Source: Ochrobactrum quorumnocens (lineage in GTDB: Bacteria; Pseudomonadota; Alphaproteobacteria; Rhizobiales; Rhizobiaceae). From it: a stretch of DNA of 64,000 bases. This document shows, in pieces, positions 45,011-54,636 of this stretch. The stretch spans positions 248,001-312,000 of the forward strand of contig NZ_CP022605.1 in NCBI RefSeq assembly GCF_002278035.1. The letters run 5' to 3'. The notes beneath the pieces were generated by a model that saw only the letters and a list, made by a program, of their open reading frames with translations, ran no database searches and was not told the origin of the DNA. A program made the position numbers and the translations under genes. Position 1 is the first letter of the stretch. The number at the start of each line of letters is the position of its first letter.

Positions 45011-46246
45011 TTATTCGGTAAACTGAACGACTACACCGCTTTTAACTAGTTTTGCCAGTTCTTCTGCGTCCCAATTTGTAAGTCGGACACAGCCGTGGCT
45101 AGAAGTCTTTCCAATGCGGGATGGATCCGGTGTTCCATGTATCCCATACGTCGGCTTTGAAAGTGCAATCCAAACAGTTCCAACCGGCCCATTCGGGCCT
45201 GGAGGGATTGTCAAAATCTGCTCATTATTGCCCTGCTTGAAATTAATCCGCGGATTGTATGTATAGTTCGGATTTATCGCTATTCTCTTGACTTGAACTG
45301 TGCCCGAAGGCGACGGGGTATCAGAAGATCCGATTGTTGCTGGATAGGCGACCACAAGCAAGCCTTTCGCGTCGTATCCACGTACTTGCTTGCGGGGCTT
45401 ATCAGCGATAATGTAATTAACTTTCGCGCGTTTTGGCTTTCTCAGGTTGGGTACTTTGATAACAGACCCCGGCTGATTGAAATTAACGCCTGGATTAATC
45501 TCCTTCAAGAAGGCCTCGTCGATTTGTAGACGTTCCCCGAGCATTTCGATGACAGATGTATAGGCCATTGACTCTAATTGTGCTTTCTCAGCGTAGTCAC
45601 TGGGGATTGAAGCAACGAATTGCCGCCCTACATCTTCGTTGGTAATAACATACTCTTTGAAAGCGGGGCCGCCGGTTATGTTCAGTTCGGCCTCGATTGC
45701 AGCCAAGTCGGCAGGGTTTAGAAATTTACCAGTTATTTCACCATACGCCGCTGCAGCTTTATCGACGTTACTCCCCAAACGTCCATCGATTGCTCCTGGA
45801 GAAGCCCCTGCCCTGTCGAGGAGTATCTGATAGGCCGCAATCTGATCCTTAGCACCGGTACCTGTCGGCATTTCGATAGCGGGGGCCATGTCTTCGGCCG
45901 ACGGAACATAGTTTGACGTTGCTGATTGATGCTTGGACTGGTTCCTGTCGATGCTTCCGGTCGTGGTCCGGTCGAGATTGTCTTTGGACGTTATTTGACG
46001 TCCACCAGCGGTTGCATTACCCACTTGCTGTTGACCATTCACACGGAAATAGTTTTTTCTAATTGACGGAAGAGACCGCTTGGATCTCTGATCTGAGTTT
46101 CGATCATTTGTTGCGTTGATCGCTTCAAAGAACTGATGCGGATTTGTGGAAGGCAACAATGTTGCAGACCAACCCGTCGTTGATTGGAGACACGCCGACA
46201 ATCCAAAGACCAGTGCAAAACGGGCATAACAACAAAAATTTCGCAT
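45011..46246 (-). CDS. L,D-transpeptidase (YkuD) with peptidoglycan-binding region
   Basis: A 411-residue periplasmic enzyme. The N-terminal signal (FALVFGLSACLQSTTGWSA) includes a possible lipobox. A linker of low complexity is followed by a PG_binding_1-like unit (AYQILLDRAGASPGAIDGRLGSNVDKAAAAYGEITG), a LysM-like or spacer part and the YkuD domain with HGTPDPSRIGKTSSHGCVRL; the catalytic Cys is C386 with His in the same motif. It crosslinks peptidoglycan 3-3 or attaches proteins to it, as known for alphaproteobacteria. It is monocistronic. Confidence 0.9.
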   Translation of the reverse strand: MRNFCCYARFALVFGLSACLQSTTGWSATLLPSTNPHQFFEAINATNDRNSDQRSKRSLPSIRKNYFRVNGQQQVGNATAGGRQITSKDNLDRTTTGSIDRNQSKHQSATSNYVPSAEDMAPAIEMPTGTGAKDQIAAYQILLDRAGASPGAIDGRLGSNVDKAAAAYGEITGKFLNPADLAAIEAELNITGGPAFKEYVITNEDVGRQFVASIPSDYAEKAQLESMAYTSVIEMLGERLQIDEAFLKEINPGVNFNQPGSVIKVPNLRKPKRAKVNYIIADKPRKQVRGYDAKGLLVVAYPATIGSSDTPSPSGTVQVKRIAINPNYTYNPRINFKQGNNEQILTIPPGPNGPVGTVWIALSKPTYGIHGTPDPSRIGKTSSHGCVRLTNWDAEELAKLVKSGVVVQFTE

Positions 46247-46589
46247 ATCAGTAGGACCTGTTAAACTATTTTCAAATAATACTGATATGGTTAAACCTTT
46301 GTTATCGCCTGCAAAATCTGAAAGATTTATTGAGTTTATCGTTCATTCTAGATGCACCAGAAGGCGATTTTTAGTTAAGTCTGGTTTCAGGACAATCCTC
46401 GGTGTATAGCGTCCCCGAGTCTATTGCATTACAGCGCTCTACACTGCCTTGATGCACCGATCGGTTTTGGTCACACTGACCCTACGCGCGGCCTATTTCC
46501 CAAGTGCGCATCAATTCAGGACGACCAAGTTCCCTCATCGAGTTAAGTACACGCACGCCGATCCTGACTTCAATTATTTCGTCGACAAA
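46247..46589. other. Gap without recognisable gene
   Basis: About 340 bases; possibly an eroded upstream part of the amidohydrolase pseudogene. Confidence 0.35.
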
Positions 46590-47264
46590 GTTATTCGCTT
46601 CGGGTTTTGGTCGATCAGCATCTTCCATGGGCCTATCAGGATCTCACTGCGACGGCCCTGATTGGCTTGAACTGGTTCTTCGACCCTGCAGAGACCATCT
46701 CGGACCGCTCGAGTGATCGTATTGCAGCACTTGGCGGAGGTATAACCGTGCAGCATCGCATGACTTATCGGGCGAATATTTCGTCGAGCAATATGGTTAT
46801 GCAGCCGCAGAAGCAACGCCACCGATTGGCAAGATACTCTCGAAAGGCGTGCTTTATGGGCACGGATGCGACGCGCGTCGCTTCTTATAATCCTTGGGTT
46901 TCGCTGTCATGGATGATTACCGGCAAGACGGTTGCCGGTATGCAACTTTATCCGCGCCGCAATTGTCTCGATCGTGAAACGGCGCATTGAGAAAGGTCAG
47001 TTCGCTGATCTGGTGGTGCCGGACAAGGGCTTCTTCAATTGCAGCGAAGACGAGATTTCATTTCTGACGTCGGATCTAACCATGGTCGACGGCAAGTTCG
47101 TCTATGGTGCAAACGCCTTCGCGGATCTAGATGAATACCCAATCCCGCCTGCCATGCCTGACTGGTCGCCGGTGCGTAAATTCGGTGGCTATGCAGCATG
47201 GGTCTCACAGCTGCCGATTGGCGGTTTCAACGGCTTCTTTCGAGCACTCGGCTGTGCCTGCTGA
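46590..47264 (+). pseudogene. Amidohydrolase (YtcJ/Amidohydro_3-like), C-terminal remnant
   Basis: Pieces in several frames follow family order: WFFDPAETISDRSSDRIAALGGGITVQHRM, then GTDATRVASYNPWVSLSWMITGKTV.GM.LYPRRNCLDRETA, then RRIEKGQFADLVVPDKGFF......FLTSDLTMVDGKFVYG and PPAMPDWSPVRKFGGYAAW. TDATR carries the metal-binding Asp of amidohydrolases. At least three frame changes occur and the N-terminal HxH metal site is missing. Confidence 0.75.
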
Positions 47265-47275
47265 GCCATTTTAAC

Positions 47276-47309
47276 CGCATCTTATTCCGAAAACCGTTTC
47301 ATACTGTAC
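47276..47309 (-). repeat. Dispersed short repeat, copy 2
   Basis: CGCATCTTATTCCGAAAACC and GTTTCATACT are the inverted match of the core at 38797-38824 (TGAAACGGTTTTCGG, AGATGCG). It lies just after the amidohydrolase remnant. Confidence 0.55.
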
Positions 47310-47805
47310 GGGACGCACGCTAATTCAACTCAAGATTTATCAGGGGGCCCAATCGGCTCCTGATTTCTCCAGGCCAGAGTGATGGCTTCGCTTCCGAAAT
47401 TCCACACTAGAACTGATCACCCAAAGGCATTGTTATCGCACATACGCCTACGCTGAGGAATACCGGTCGCCCCTCCTGTTTAACGGGAACGGTTGTTCGA
47501 AAATCGATATCGAGCTCGCCTGACAACAGTCATGGGTAGGCCGAGGTCCCAACGACTACATTCCCTCACTTTGCTTTGCTGCGCACAACCTACCATCGGC
47601 GACGATAGAGGACCATCCCGGCGTAATGGAGAATGTGATCAGTCCTTATTATGGACCATCTGCGCGGTTTGTTGGTTCTTGCGTTTTGGCCCTAAACCGC
47701 ATTTTCTACGCCCATAGATAACGGGCAATGCTTCGGTTTTCAGTGTTGCGCTGGCGCTTGCCGATGTCATGATATTTACCAAATCCCACGGCGTGAAGAC
47801 GCGGA
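47310..47805. other. Gap without recognisable gene
   Basis: About 500 bases before the HxlR gene; only short unsupported frames were seen. Confidence 0.4.
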
Positions 47806-48183
47806 TCATGTCTGGACTTCGCCCGCCAGCCGCGCCCTGCGCATAAAGGCCCAGTCGATGAGTTCGGCCATAGACGGCCCAAGAGCCTTGCCCATATCGG
47901 TCAACGCATACTCCACCTTCGGCGGCACTTGGGGATAAACGGAACGGGTCACGATCCCATCCTTCTCCAACGCCTTCAGTTGCTGGATGAGCATCTTTTG
48001 GTTCACCCCTTCACACCGCCGTTCGAGTTCGGAGAAACGAAGCGCTTCCTTGGCCCCAAATAGTTGGCAGATGATCACGATCTTCCATTTGCCTTCGAGA
48101 ACCCGCACGGCGTCCGTTGTCGCGTCCGCCCATTTGCGCTGCTGCTGCGGGTCTCCGCATCTCCACTCTCGTTCCTGGGCCAT
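47806..48183 (-). CDS. HxlR-family regulator
   Basis: A 125-residue winged-helix regulator: ALRVLEGKWKIVIICQLFGA.EALRFSELERRCEGVNQKMLIQQLKALEKDGIVTRSVYPQVPPKVEYALTDMGKAL shown here by pattern, with the HxlR hallmark GKWK..I...L and P.VEY.LT..G. It is divergent from an NADP-dependent oxidoreductase, with 94 bases between starts. HxlR proteins often sense aldehydes or oxidants and control a neighbouring reductase. A GGTGG-N5-CCACC dyad (48195-48209) just before its start codon may be the operator. Confidence 0.9.
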   Translation of the reverse strand: MAQEREWRCGDPQQQRKWADATTDAVRVLEGKWKIVIICQLFGAKEALRFSELERRCEGVNQKMLIQQLKALEKDGIVTRSVYPQVPPKVEYALTDMGKALGPSMAELIDWAFMRRARLAGEVQT

Positions 48184-48194
48184 ACTTACCTTTT

Positions 48195-48209
48195 GGTGGG
48201 TAGCCCACC
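48195..48209. promoter_or_regulatory. Dyad in the HxlR/oxidoreductase gap
   Basis: GGTGG-GTAGC-CCACC, a 15-bp dyad 12 bases upstream of the HxlR start codon. It could be the autoregulatory site controlling both divergent genes. Confidence 0.4.
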
Positions 48210-48277
48210 TATCTGTTGGTTCTTGTCCAAATCGCAGTCTTCATTATCTTGATAGGCAGCACAACAGGAGCATCAGC

Positions 48278-49024
48278 ATGAAAATCGGCATCATCGGAAT
48301 CGGCTATATTGGCGGCACTCTCGCCCGAAAGCTTGCATCGGCGCGCCATGAGGTCAGGGTGGCGAACTCCAAGGGCGTAGATGCCGTCAGGCCATTCGCC
48401 GACGAGATTGGAGTCATTGCTGCGGACACAAAAGAAGCCATCTGCGGCGCGGACCTTGTCATTCTTTCCATTCCGCTTCTCGCCATTGAAAACCTGCCGA
48501 AGGACCTCTTCAAGGAACTGTCCGCCAACGTTCCGGTCATCGATACCAGCAACTACTATCCTGGTCTGCGCGACCCGCAATTCGCCGACCTCGACGCAGG
48601 CGAGATCGAGAGCGTCTGGGTCTCCAGACAGATCGGTCGCCCCGTCATAAAGGCCTTCAACAACATCCTCGCATATTCCCTGGCGGAACTGGGCCAGCCA
48701 AAGGGAGCGGCCAGTCGACTGGCCGTGGCGGTCGCGGGAGACGACGAAGCCGCGAAGAAGATCGCCATGGCAATCGTAAACGAGGTTGGGTTCGATCCCA
48801 TCGACGGCGGATCGCTCGCTGAATCGTGGAGGCAGCAGCCGTTAACACCGAGCTATTGCTGCGACTTCGACGAACCCACCATGCGCAAGGCGCTTGATGC
48901 CGCGGTGAAGGGTGAAGCACCCACAAGATGGTCCATATTCATAAACAAGATGGCAGCGCTTGAGCCAAACTCCACGCACGCGGACCGCGTTGCCATGAAC
49001 CGCTCGTTCGCCCCACTTCGATAA
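48278..49024 (+). CDS. NADP-binding oxidoreductase (F420-NADP reductase-like)
   Basis: A 248-residue protein starting MKIGIIGIGYIGGTLARKLASARHEVRVANSKG, a Rossmann fold of the NPD_F420 / coenzyme F420-dependent NADP oxidoreductase type. The middle part has ADLVILSIPL and VIDTSNYYP, then VIKAFNNILA. The C-terminal part (VNEVGFDPIDGGSLAESWRQQP) is typical of this group, as in NAD-binding reductases of proteobacteria. The ATG at 48278 follows ACAGGAGCATC; longer frames run back into the HxlR gene. Its substrate is unknown; control by the HxlR protein is likely. Confidence 0.87.
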   Translation: MKIGIIGIGYIGGTLARKLASARHEVRVANSKGVDAVRPFADEIGVIAADTKEAICGADLVILSIPLLAIENLPKDLFKELSANVPVIDTSNYYPGLRDPQFADLDAGEIESVWVSRQIGRPVIKAFNNILAYSLAELGQPKGAASRLAVAVAGDDEAAKKIAMAIVNEVGFDPIDGGSLAESWRQQPLTPSYCCDFDEPTMRKALDAAVKGEAPTRWSIFINKMAALEPNSTHADRVAMNRSFAPLR

Positions 49025-49353
49025 AACAACATTACCTTAATCTCGATCCGCAACTCGAAGAGATCTTGTTGCGGATCCGCGACAGCCGGAACGCAACAAA
49101 TCCTGCAGATGACGGGGCAGGAGACTTTCTATTATCCAATAGCGTGAAAGGCCTGCCAAGCGGGGAAATCTCTCAACTTAATTGCCCAGCAACAATACCG
49201 AAACCGCATGCAATGGATCAAGCCATTGAATTTATGGTATAGTCTTGAAATTGGAGCCTTGGCGACTGAAGCTGTCCCATGCGATCAAGAATAATTGGCC
49301 CCAAATTGCGATCACGGCCAACCATAATACAAACAATTCTGTCGCTACTGATG
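49025..49353. other. Gap without recognisable gene
   Basis: About 330 bases following the oxidoreductase; nothing recognised. Confidence 0.4.
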
Positions 49354-49563
49354 ATCTGGAAAACGCCTGATCCGCGGATTTTCATCCAGAGCCTTCAGCT
49401 TGTGGGCGTCGGATACATCCGTGCCACCATATTTGGCCTTATACTTTTAAAGGCTTACACTGCTGATCCCGTGCTTGCGGCAAACCTCAGCAGTCGGCAG
49501 ACCCGCCCACTGCTCCTTCAAGATTCCGATAATCCGCTCTTCAGTGAACCGTGGACGCTTCAT
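49354..49563 (-). pseudogene. IS3-family OrfA remnant (IS407 group)
   Basis: From ATG 49563 on the minus strand: MKRPRFTEERIIGILKEQ, then AEVCRKHGISSVSL, a stop where Tyr/Trp is expected, KYKAKYGGTDVSDAHKLKALDEN and a broken end. This is the OrfA helix-turn-helix and zipper start. One stop and a shortened C-terminus make it dead. Confidence 0.75.
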
Positions 49564-49649
49564 CCGTCCGTCTCCTTGTTGCTCTGCTCCCTCAAAACTG
49601 GACCGTTCATAATTAGAGTTCTCGCGCTACTTTCCTGGCTGGAGAAGGA

Positions 49650-49880
49650 ATGGAAAGCATCGAAGTTTTCGGATGCCCAAAAGAGTTTATTCTCAAGCAG
49701 AGGAATGACTGGGTGCCAGTAGGAGAGATTTGTCGCAAGAGCGGGATCAGCCAAGCAACGCATTTCAATTGGAAGAAAAAATACACAGGTTTGCTGCCCA
49801 GCAGACGAACTCCGCTGCTCCGGTACTACATGCAAGCCGATGACGACCTTGAACATATCCGGGAACGGCGCAGACCGGAT
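49650..49880 (+). pseudogene. IS3-family OrfA remnant, second type
   Basis: The plus strand encodes ILKQRNDWVPVGEICRKSGISQATHFNWKKKYTGLLPS, then RYYMQADDDLEHI, matching OrfA of a different IS3 group. It lacks OrfB and ends in a frame change near 49800. It faces away from the remnant at 49354, with less than 100 bases between them, so one element probably inserted into the other. Confidence 0.65.
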
Positions 49881-50136
49881 AACCCGCTCAGGTTTGCTTT
49901 GTAGCTCTGGGTCCTGCGGCTATCCCGGTCGTTCAAACTTGCGCTTGGCAAATTGGTGTCTTTCGATAGGCCCTGTTGTTGTATTTAAGAAAAGCTCAGG
50001 CAACAGTTTCCGGTTCCGATCATATTTGGTTTTCAATGCTTTTCTTTTCGATATAGTCCGCACATTCAAGAAGGAGTTATGCCAATGCAGCATTCGCATC
50101 GTGCTTTGGCTTTCAACCGCATAGGCTGAACGGAAT

Positions 50137-50865
50137 ATGACCGAAATTTCACCTTCCGGACCGATGGGTGCACTCGGCCGGCTACATCGCTGGATTAACG
50201 GACATAAAGCGCGGCGAGCGGCGGTAGTAATCGGGTTCTTCAGCGTGGTTTGGGTTTTGTTGTTCGGTGGGTGGATCGCAATTGCGTTGCTGCGCGGATC
50301 GACTGAACGTAACGCCGGAGCGGTAGCGCTACTATACGTCATTATGCCCTTTCTCTCTGTTGTTATGCTTTTACTATTTCACCGTATGGCTTATCGCCGA
50401 TTTTGGGATGATGATCGAAAAAGGGCTCGCAACAAAAGTACGAAAGAGTGGGCCCTTGAGACTGATAGTGCCCCGCCCGCACCGGCTTTTGATTGGCCTT
50501 TGACGCTTCAGGCCCGGCACGGAATTATCTATGTACTCGCCATTACGGGATTGCTGTTTAGTTTTACGCCCTATCAACATCAGGCTGCAATTGTACAATT
50601 CATGGTGAATATTAGTTTCGGTTCGGCGACACTACGGCAGTTATCAGGGCTGTTGTTTGGATATCTGCCTCTGTTCTTTTTTGCGGTGTGTACCATGGGA
50701 ATAACACATCGCCAGCAACGGCGTAATGATGCTGGCCTGCTTAGTAATCGAGAACGACTATTGCTTCGGGCTGAGATGAATTGGCTCATGTCATTCGGTA
50801 TTGCCCTCGCAAGCGTTATGCTTTTGAATCAGACCTTCGGACACATGATTATTTCCCATCTCTGA
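50137..50865 (+). CDS. Hypothetical membrane protein
   Basis: A 242-residue protein with five or six hydrophobic helices (about residues 28-52, 64-84, 132-147, 172-195 and 215-238). Long basic loops (HRMAYRRFWDDDRKRARNKSTKEW) lie between helices two and three. No family was recognised. The start ATG follows GAACGGAAT. Codon pattern and the clean membrane layout support coding. Six bases downstream a short GTG frame (50872-51066) continues but has no support of its own. Confidence 0.55.
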   Translation: MTEISPSGPMGALGRLHRWINGHKARRAAVVIGFFSVVWVLLFGGWIAIALLRGSTERNAGAVALLYVIMPFLSVVMLLLFHRMAYRRFWDDDRKRARNKSTKEWALETDSAPPAPAFDWPLTLQARHGIIYVLAITGLLFSFTPYQHQAAIVQFMVNISFGSATLRQLSGLLFGYLPLFFFAVCTMGITHRQQRRNDAGLLSNRERLLLRAEMNWLMSFGIALASVMLLNQTFGHMIISHL

Positions 50866-51149
50866 TATGCGGTGCATCCGCTCGCGCCCGAGGCGATTGC
50901 GCTTCGTGGAAGCATAGCTGCGTTTAGTTTCACCATGTCAAATTTTGCGACATGTGTGCACGATCTACTATTATGGGCTCTGACGCACTTTGATGACCTT
51001 ATGCATAGGCTGGCTTTGGCTTTGCAAAAAGAAATAGCGCTATGGTTCGTTCGCATCGCCCTCTGAACTCATGCATACCGGCTTTGCCATCAATAAAACT
51101 CCGGTCGACGACGACAAGATCATTATCACTGTCGTACGATAAGTAGGTC

Positions 51150-51900
51150 GGGCCTTTGTCGGTTGCGTTCAAAATCGATAGGTATACACAGCCGACCGAC
51201 AACACCTGGCAAATCTTCCGGTCGGGGATAAAATTCGTTCGAGTGGCTATTGCAGCGCGGCGGTTCCACCGCGATGCAGTGCTATGGGGCCGAAGGATAT
51301 TTACCGAAGCTTCGATGCAGATGTTCTGGCGCCGTGAGCGCGGCGAACCGCGTGGCTTGACTATATTGTCATCATCCTGGGCTTGCTTTTGGCGGATGAC
51401 TGTCGGCGAATTTCGACCGCGGGCTGATGGTGCCGGCGAGCAATGCGCCTTGTTGCGTGTCGTGCGACGGCGCAGCAGCCCTCATTTCGTTTCGACGACT
51501 GTGATCGAGACCACTCGCGCCTGGCTCTCGGAGCAGCCTCAGATCAGTACTGTTGCCCGCGACCGCGGTGGCACCTCATGGAAAACAACAGTCGGGCATT
51601 CTTGGGCGCGGTTCGCAAATCAATGCCCAGATAAGAACAGCAATTGGGGCCATCGCAGTCTACCTAGGCCTACTGACAAACCGCCAAGCGGATCCAATAT
51701 CAGGGATACCTCGTCCGTGAAGACACAAACGCCGCCTTTCTTAACCTCGCCCAATCTGGCCTCGCGGTCAAGGAAACCGTCCGGCGAACTGGGCATAGTC
51801 GCGGTCTCGTTAGACGGGTACTACTTGGTCAACGATCCGATGCATTACGCGCGCGAACTCGCTTGAAGTTCACCTACCATGGCTCGATCCACAATGGAGC
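51150..51900 (+). pseudogene. ISL3-family transposase remnant
   Basis: Pieces in family order but mixed frames: KFVRVAIAARRFHRDAVLWGRRIFTE (zinc-finger side of the N-terminus), RFDADVLAP.ARRTA, DYIV..LGL, then WLSEQPQISTVARDRGG (catalytic Asp strand, VSRDRG in intact forms), HLMENNSRAFLGAV, and at the end NLAQSGLAVKETVRRTGHSRGLVRRVLLGQRSDALR, the C-terminal helix-turn-helix. Many frameshifts break it. It cannot encode a working transposase. Confidence 0.7.
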
Positions 51901-52068
51901 GCTGGTAATCTCGGCTCGATCTATTCTGCCAGCAGGTGCAAAGCCACGTTTGAACATAAAAAATTTGCCAGAAACTTGTTTTTTTGAAGAACAGGGGGTC
52001 CCGTCGGGCGCTTATCCCGGTTATGTTGTAAATAAATAAGATATGTGGAACAGGAGAGAAAGTTGAAT

Positions 52069-52302
52069 ATGTATCATTTGATGCTACCCACGTTTTTTAT
52101 TGTGGCAAGTATTCTAACGGGCTGCCAGTCGCTCGACGATCTGGATCGGGAAGCTTATCAACGCGCTTGTGATAATCTTGACATTCCACGTGGCACGCCT
52201 GAATATTCTCAGTGCATGTTGCAGCAGCAGCAGATGGATAACGATAATTTCCAGCGTTCTATGGATCGCCAGACCGAAGAGCGTCTTATCAAGAAGATGT
52301 AG
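52069..52302 (+). CDS. Small lipoprotein
   Basis: A 77-residue protein. MYHLMLPTFFIVASILTGCQS is a lipoprotein signal with lipobox LTGC. The mature part is polar, with DLDREAYQRACDNLDIPRGTPEYSQCMLQQQQMDN and a charged helix. The ATG at 52069 follows CAGGAGAG; a GTG eight codons upstream is less likely. The motif A...C....IPRGTPEYSQC resembles small lipoproteins of unknown role in Rhizobiales. It precedes the ion-channel-like gene by 70 bases and may share its transcript. Confidence 0.7.
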   Translation: MYHLMLPTFFIVASILTGCQSLDDLDREAYQRACDNLDIPRGTPEYSQCMLQQQQMDNDNFQRSMDRQTEERLIKKM

Positions 52303-52372
52303 CGGACTAAATCGGCATGTACGGTATCGTACGTGCCGTTCTCACTGAAGTGAATGAATCAACCATGAGATT

Positions 52373-53473
52373 ATGAGATTTTCCAAAACAAATAGCCTTC
52401 TTTCCGCGTTTGTAATTCTGACCTTTTTTCTCAGCGCGATAGGCAGCAGCGTGGCTCAGCAGCAGGCCACCCCTCCCCGTCCGTTGATTGCTGGCGTCTA
52501 TATCAGCACACCATTTGTAACTAAGGACGGTGATCGCTATTCGGGCATGGCGATTGAGCTATGGGAAAAATCGGCAAAGGCTCTGGGCCGAACATACGAA
52601 TATCGCGATTATCCCTCTTTTGAGGCCTTAATTACAGCCGTCGAAAACGGTGAGGTTGAAGCCGCGATATCGAACCTGACAATCACGAAAGAGCGCGCCG
52701 CCCGATTGCTATTTTCTCAGCCCTGGTACGATGCCGGATTGAGAATAATGGTCGCCAATGAGAATAGCAGTGGTTTTTGGCAGGTAATCAGCGGTCTTGA
52801 AAATGCCGGCCATTTGCGCGCCATGCTGTGGCTTATGGCATTTATTGTTTTAGCGACGATCTTTCTCGCATTTTTCTATCGGAGGTTCGACAAATCCTTT
52901 CCCCGAAAGTGGCATGTCGGATTGGCTGAGAGCTTCTATGAAGTTATGTCAGTCACAACATCGGGAAAGATCACGCGGCCAAATGTGCTTGGCTGGCTAG
53001 GTCGTATTTCAGGTGGTCTTTGGATGGTGTGTGGGGTGGCGGTCATTGCCTACGTAACATCGTCCGTTACCAGTGTGATGACGGCTCTTTCGCTCACGCA
53101 CCAGATCAACTCCATTGCAGATCTACCCGGACGAACAGTTGGTGTGCTTGGTGGAAGCGTAGCGGAGATTTATGGCCGTGGATTACGGCTTGATGTTAGA
53201 AGCTTCGCGGCGACACAAGACGCTATTGACGCTCTTGATAATGGAGAAGTTGATGCGATTGTCGGAGATGCGCCAGTGCTTGAATATTTCGTGCACTCAA
53301 ATCCGGGCTCTGCATTTTCGGTCGTAGGCGCGATTTTCCATCCTGACAAGTACGGTTTTGGCTTTCAGCATAATAATCACCTCGGCCATGAGGTGACTTT
53401 GCAGATATTAGCCCAACAGGAAACCGGAGAACTTGGAGTTCTCCGTCGCAAATATTTTGGAAATCAACAATGA
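52373..53473 (+). CDS. Ionotropic glutamate receptor-like protein (GluR0-type) with unusual pore
   Basis: A 366-residue protein built like a prokaryotic ionotropic glutamate receptor. Signal peptide 1-30; ligand lobe S1 33-145 with SNLTITKERAARLLFSQPW (carboxylate-binding Arg region); helix M1 150-168; pore region 185-202; helix M2 212-240 with AYVTSSVTSVMTAL, equivalent to the SYTANLAAF gate; lobe S2 248-343 with GDAPVL (D299, amino-group contact). The pore reads SVTTSGKITRPN, where GluR0-type channels have TTVGYGD..P, so the potassium filter GYG is missing. It could be a channel of changed selectivity or a non-conducting sensor. Only a weak ribosome site is seen. A plain binding protein would lack M1 and M2. 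Confidence 0.8.
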   Translation: MRFSKTNSLLSAFVILTFFLSAIGSSVAQQQATPPRPLIAGVYISTPFVTKDGDRYSGMAIELWEKSAKALGRTYEYRDYPSFEALITAVENGEVEAAISNLTITKERAARLLFSQPWYDAGLRIMVANENSSGFWQVISGLENAGHLRAMLWLMAFIVLATIFLAFFYRRFDKSFPRKWHVGLAESFYEVMSVTTSGKITRPNVLGWLGRISGGLWMVCGVAVIAYVTSSVTSVMTALSLTHQINSIADLPGRTVGVLGGSVAEIYGRGLRLDVRSFAATQDAIDALDNGEVDAIVGDAPVLEYFVHSNPGSAFSVVGAIFHPDKYGFGFQHNNHLGHEVTLQILAQQETGELGVLRRKYFGNQQ

Positions 53474-54402
53474 TCGGAGAAGGATCATCATCTGAACCAT
53501 CACGGGCGCGGGTGTCCGAATATACGAGACTACTCTGCCAATGACAGCGCCTCCCGTCCCGATTTGATTGATGCATCGCCGATTGTCTCGCCATTTTTCG
53601 GTATCAAACGGTCTGTATATGCGCTGCCCGTCAGGTTATGGCGTACATAGCGTTCCAACAGTCGTTGCTGCGATTTTACAGCGTAGAGAGGATATCGGTT
53701 CAGCAGTTGGTTATTTGCGATCGATAACCCAAGAGTCAGGGGAGCTCTCTGTCGCGCAAATGCAAATAGTGGGCTGAAAGCCAATGTTGCATCTGCGTTA
53801 TAAGGGTGAAAATCGGTCATCCTTGATTGGATCGCCGCAGCGTAATTAGGGGCTTTGTAGCTTGTTCGCACTGTGCACTATAGCAACTCAGCGCGGAGAA
53901 CTCATGGGCGTATTGATATTATATGGCACGAGGCGTCACTGCTGTGATGGTTTCGATAAGGAGAAATTGGGGTCAGTCTAGCCCGGCTAGCAGATGGATG
54001 AGAATGTCCCTTGCGATAGAAGCCGCAGTCGGGCGTTAGACATCTAATTTTTCGTGATACAGTCATTTCCACCCTCAGGGGACGCTTACTTCTACCCGGC
54101 CGCTCTTTCGTCATTCGAAAAGTCTCCTTCTGGAAGCGGCAAATCGTGCACGTCAGTAATAAAATTCAGCGGAGCGGAAGACCGACGTGTTGTCATACTG
54201 GGGAAGAATTATCGGGGCTGCAGCCGCTGCTTTTGCACTGGAATTAATAGCTACACCCTGTTTCCGTATCGTGTTCTGCTACCGATCGCGGCTTTGGTCA
54301 TTCTCTCTCGACATTGGGACGATCATCGTCCTGAAATATAATATGCCAAGGATATAAAGAAGTAATACGATACATTCTATCTTATTTTGCGCAGTTTCGC
54401 AT
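53474..54402. other. Gap without recognisable gene
   Basis: About 930 bases. A 113-codon minus-strand frame (53530-53871) has no family pattern, and nothing else is convincing. Confidence 0.4.
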
Positions 54403-54418
54403 TGTGATAGTGATCACA
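54403..54418. promoter_or_regulatory. CRP-type palindrome
   Basis: TGTGA-TAGTGA-TCACA is a perfect CRP/FNR-superfamily type site. It lies about 220 bases downstream of the HlyD gene end in a long gap with no gene start close by, so its target is unclear and it may be chance. Confidence 0.35.
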
Positions 54419-54636
54419 TCATCCCTTTTGCCGTTCTATTATTACATCACAAATGTGAACCGGTTTGTGTTGTCCTCGGATCAGCGTGACTGTCGCAGTT
54501 AAACAATCATAGAACACTATCGCATGAAGCGGCGGACGCACCAGCTGAGACCATAATAGCCTCTATGAATCCATAAATAGCAAGGTCTTCACGCTCCGAC
54601 CCTGCAATAAGAAATCAAACGGTCGTTGCCCAGAAT

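Noticed and set aside
50872..51066. 64-codon GTG frame after the membrane protein gene
   Set aside because: No ribosome site and no recognisable pattern; may be chance.
53530..53871. 113-codon minus-strand frame
   Set aside because: No family pattern, no ribosome binding site and no neighbour relation; kept as unexplained.
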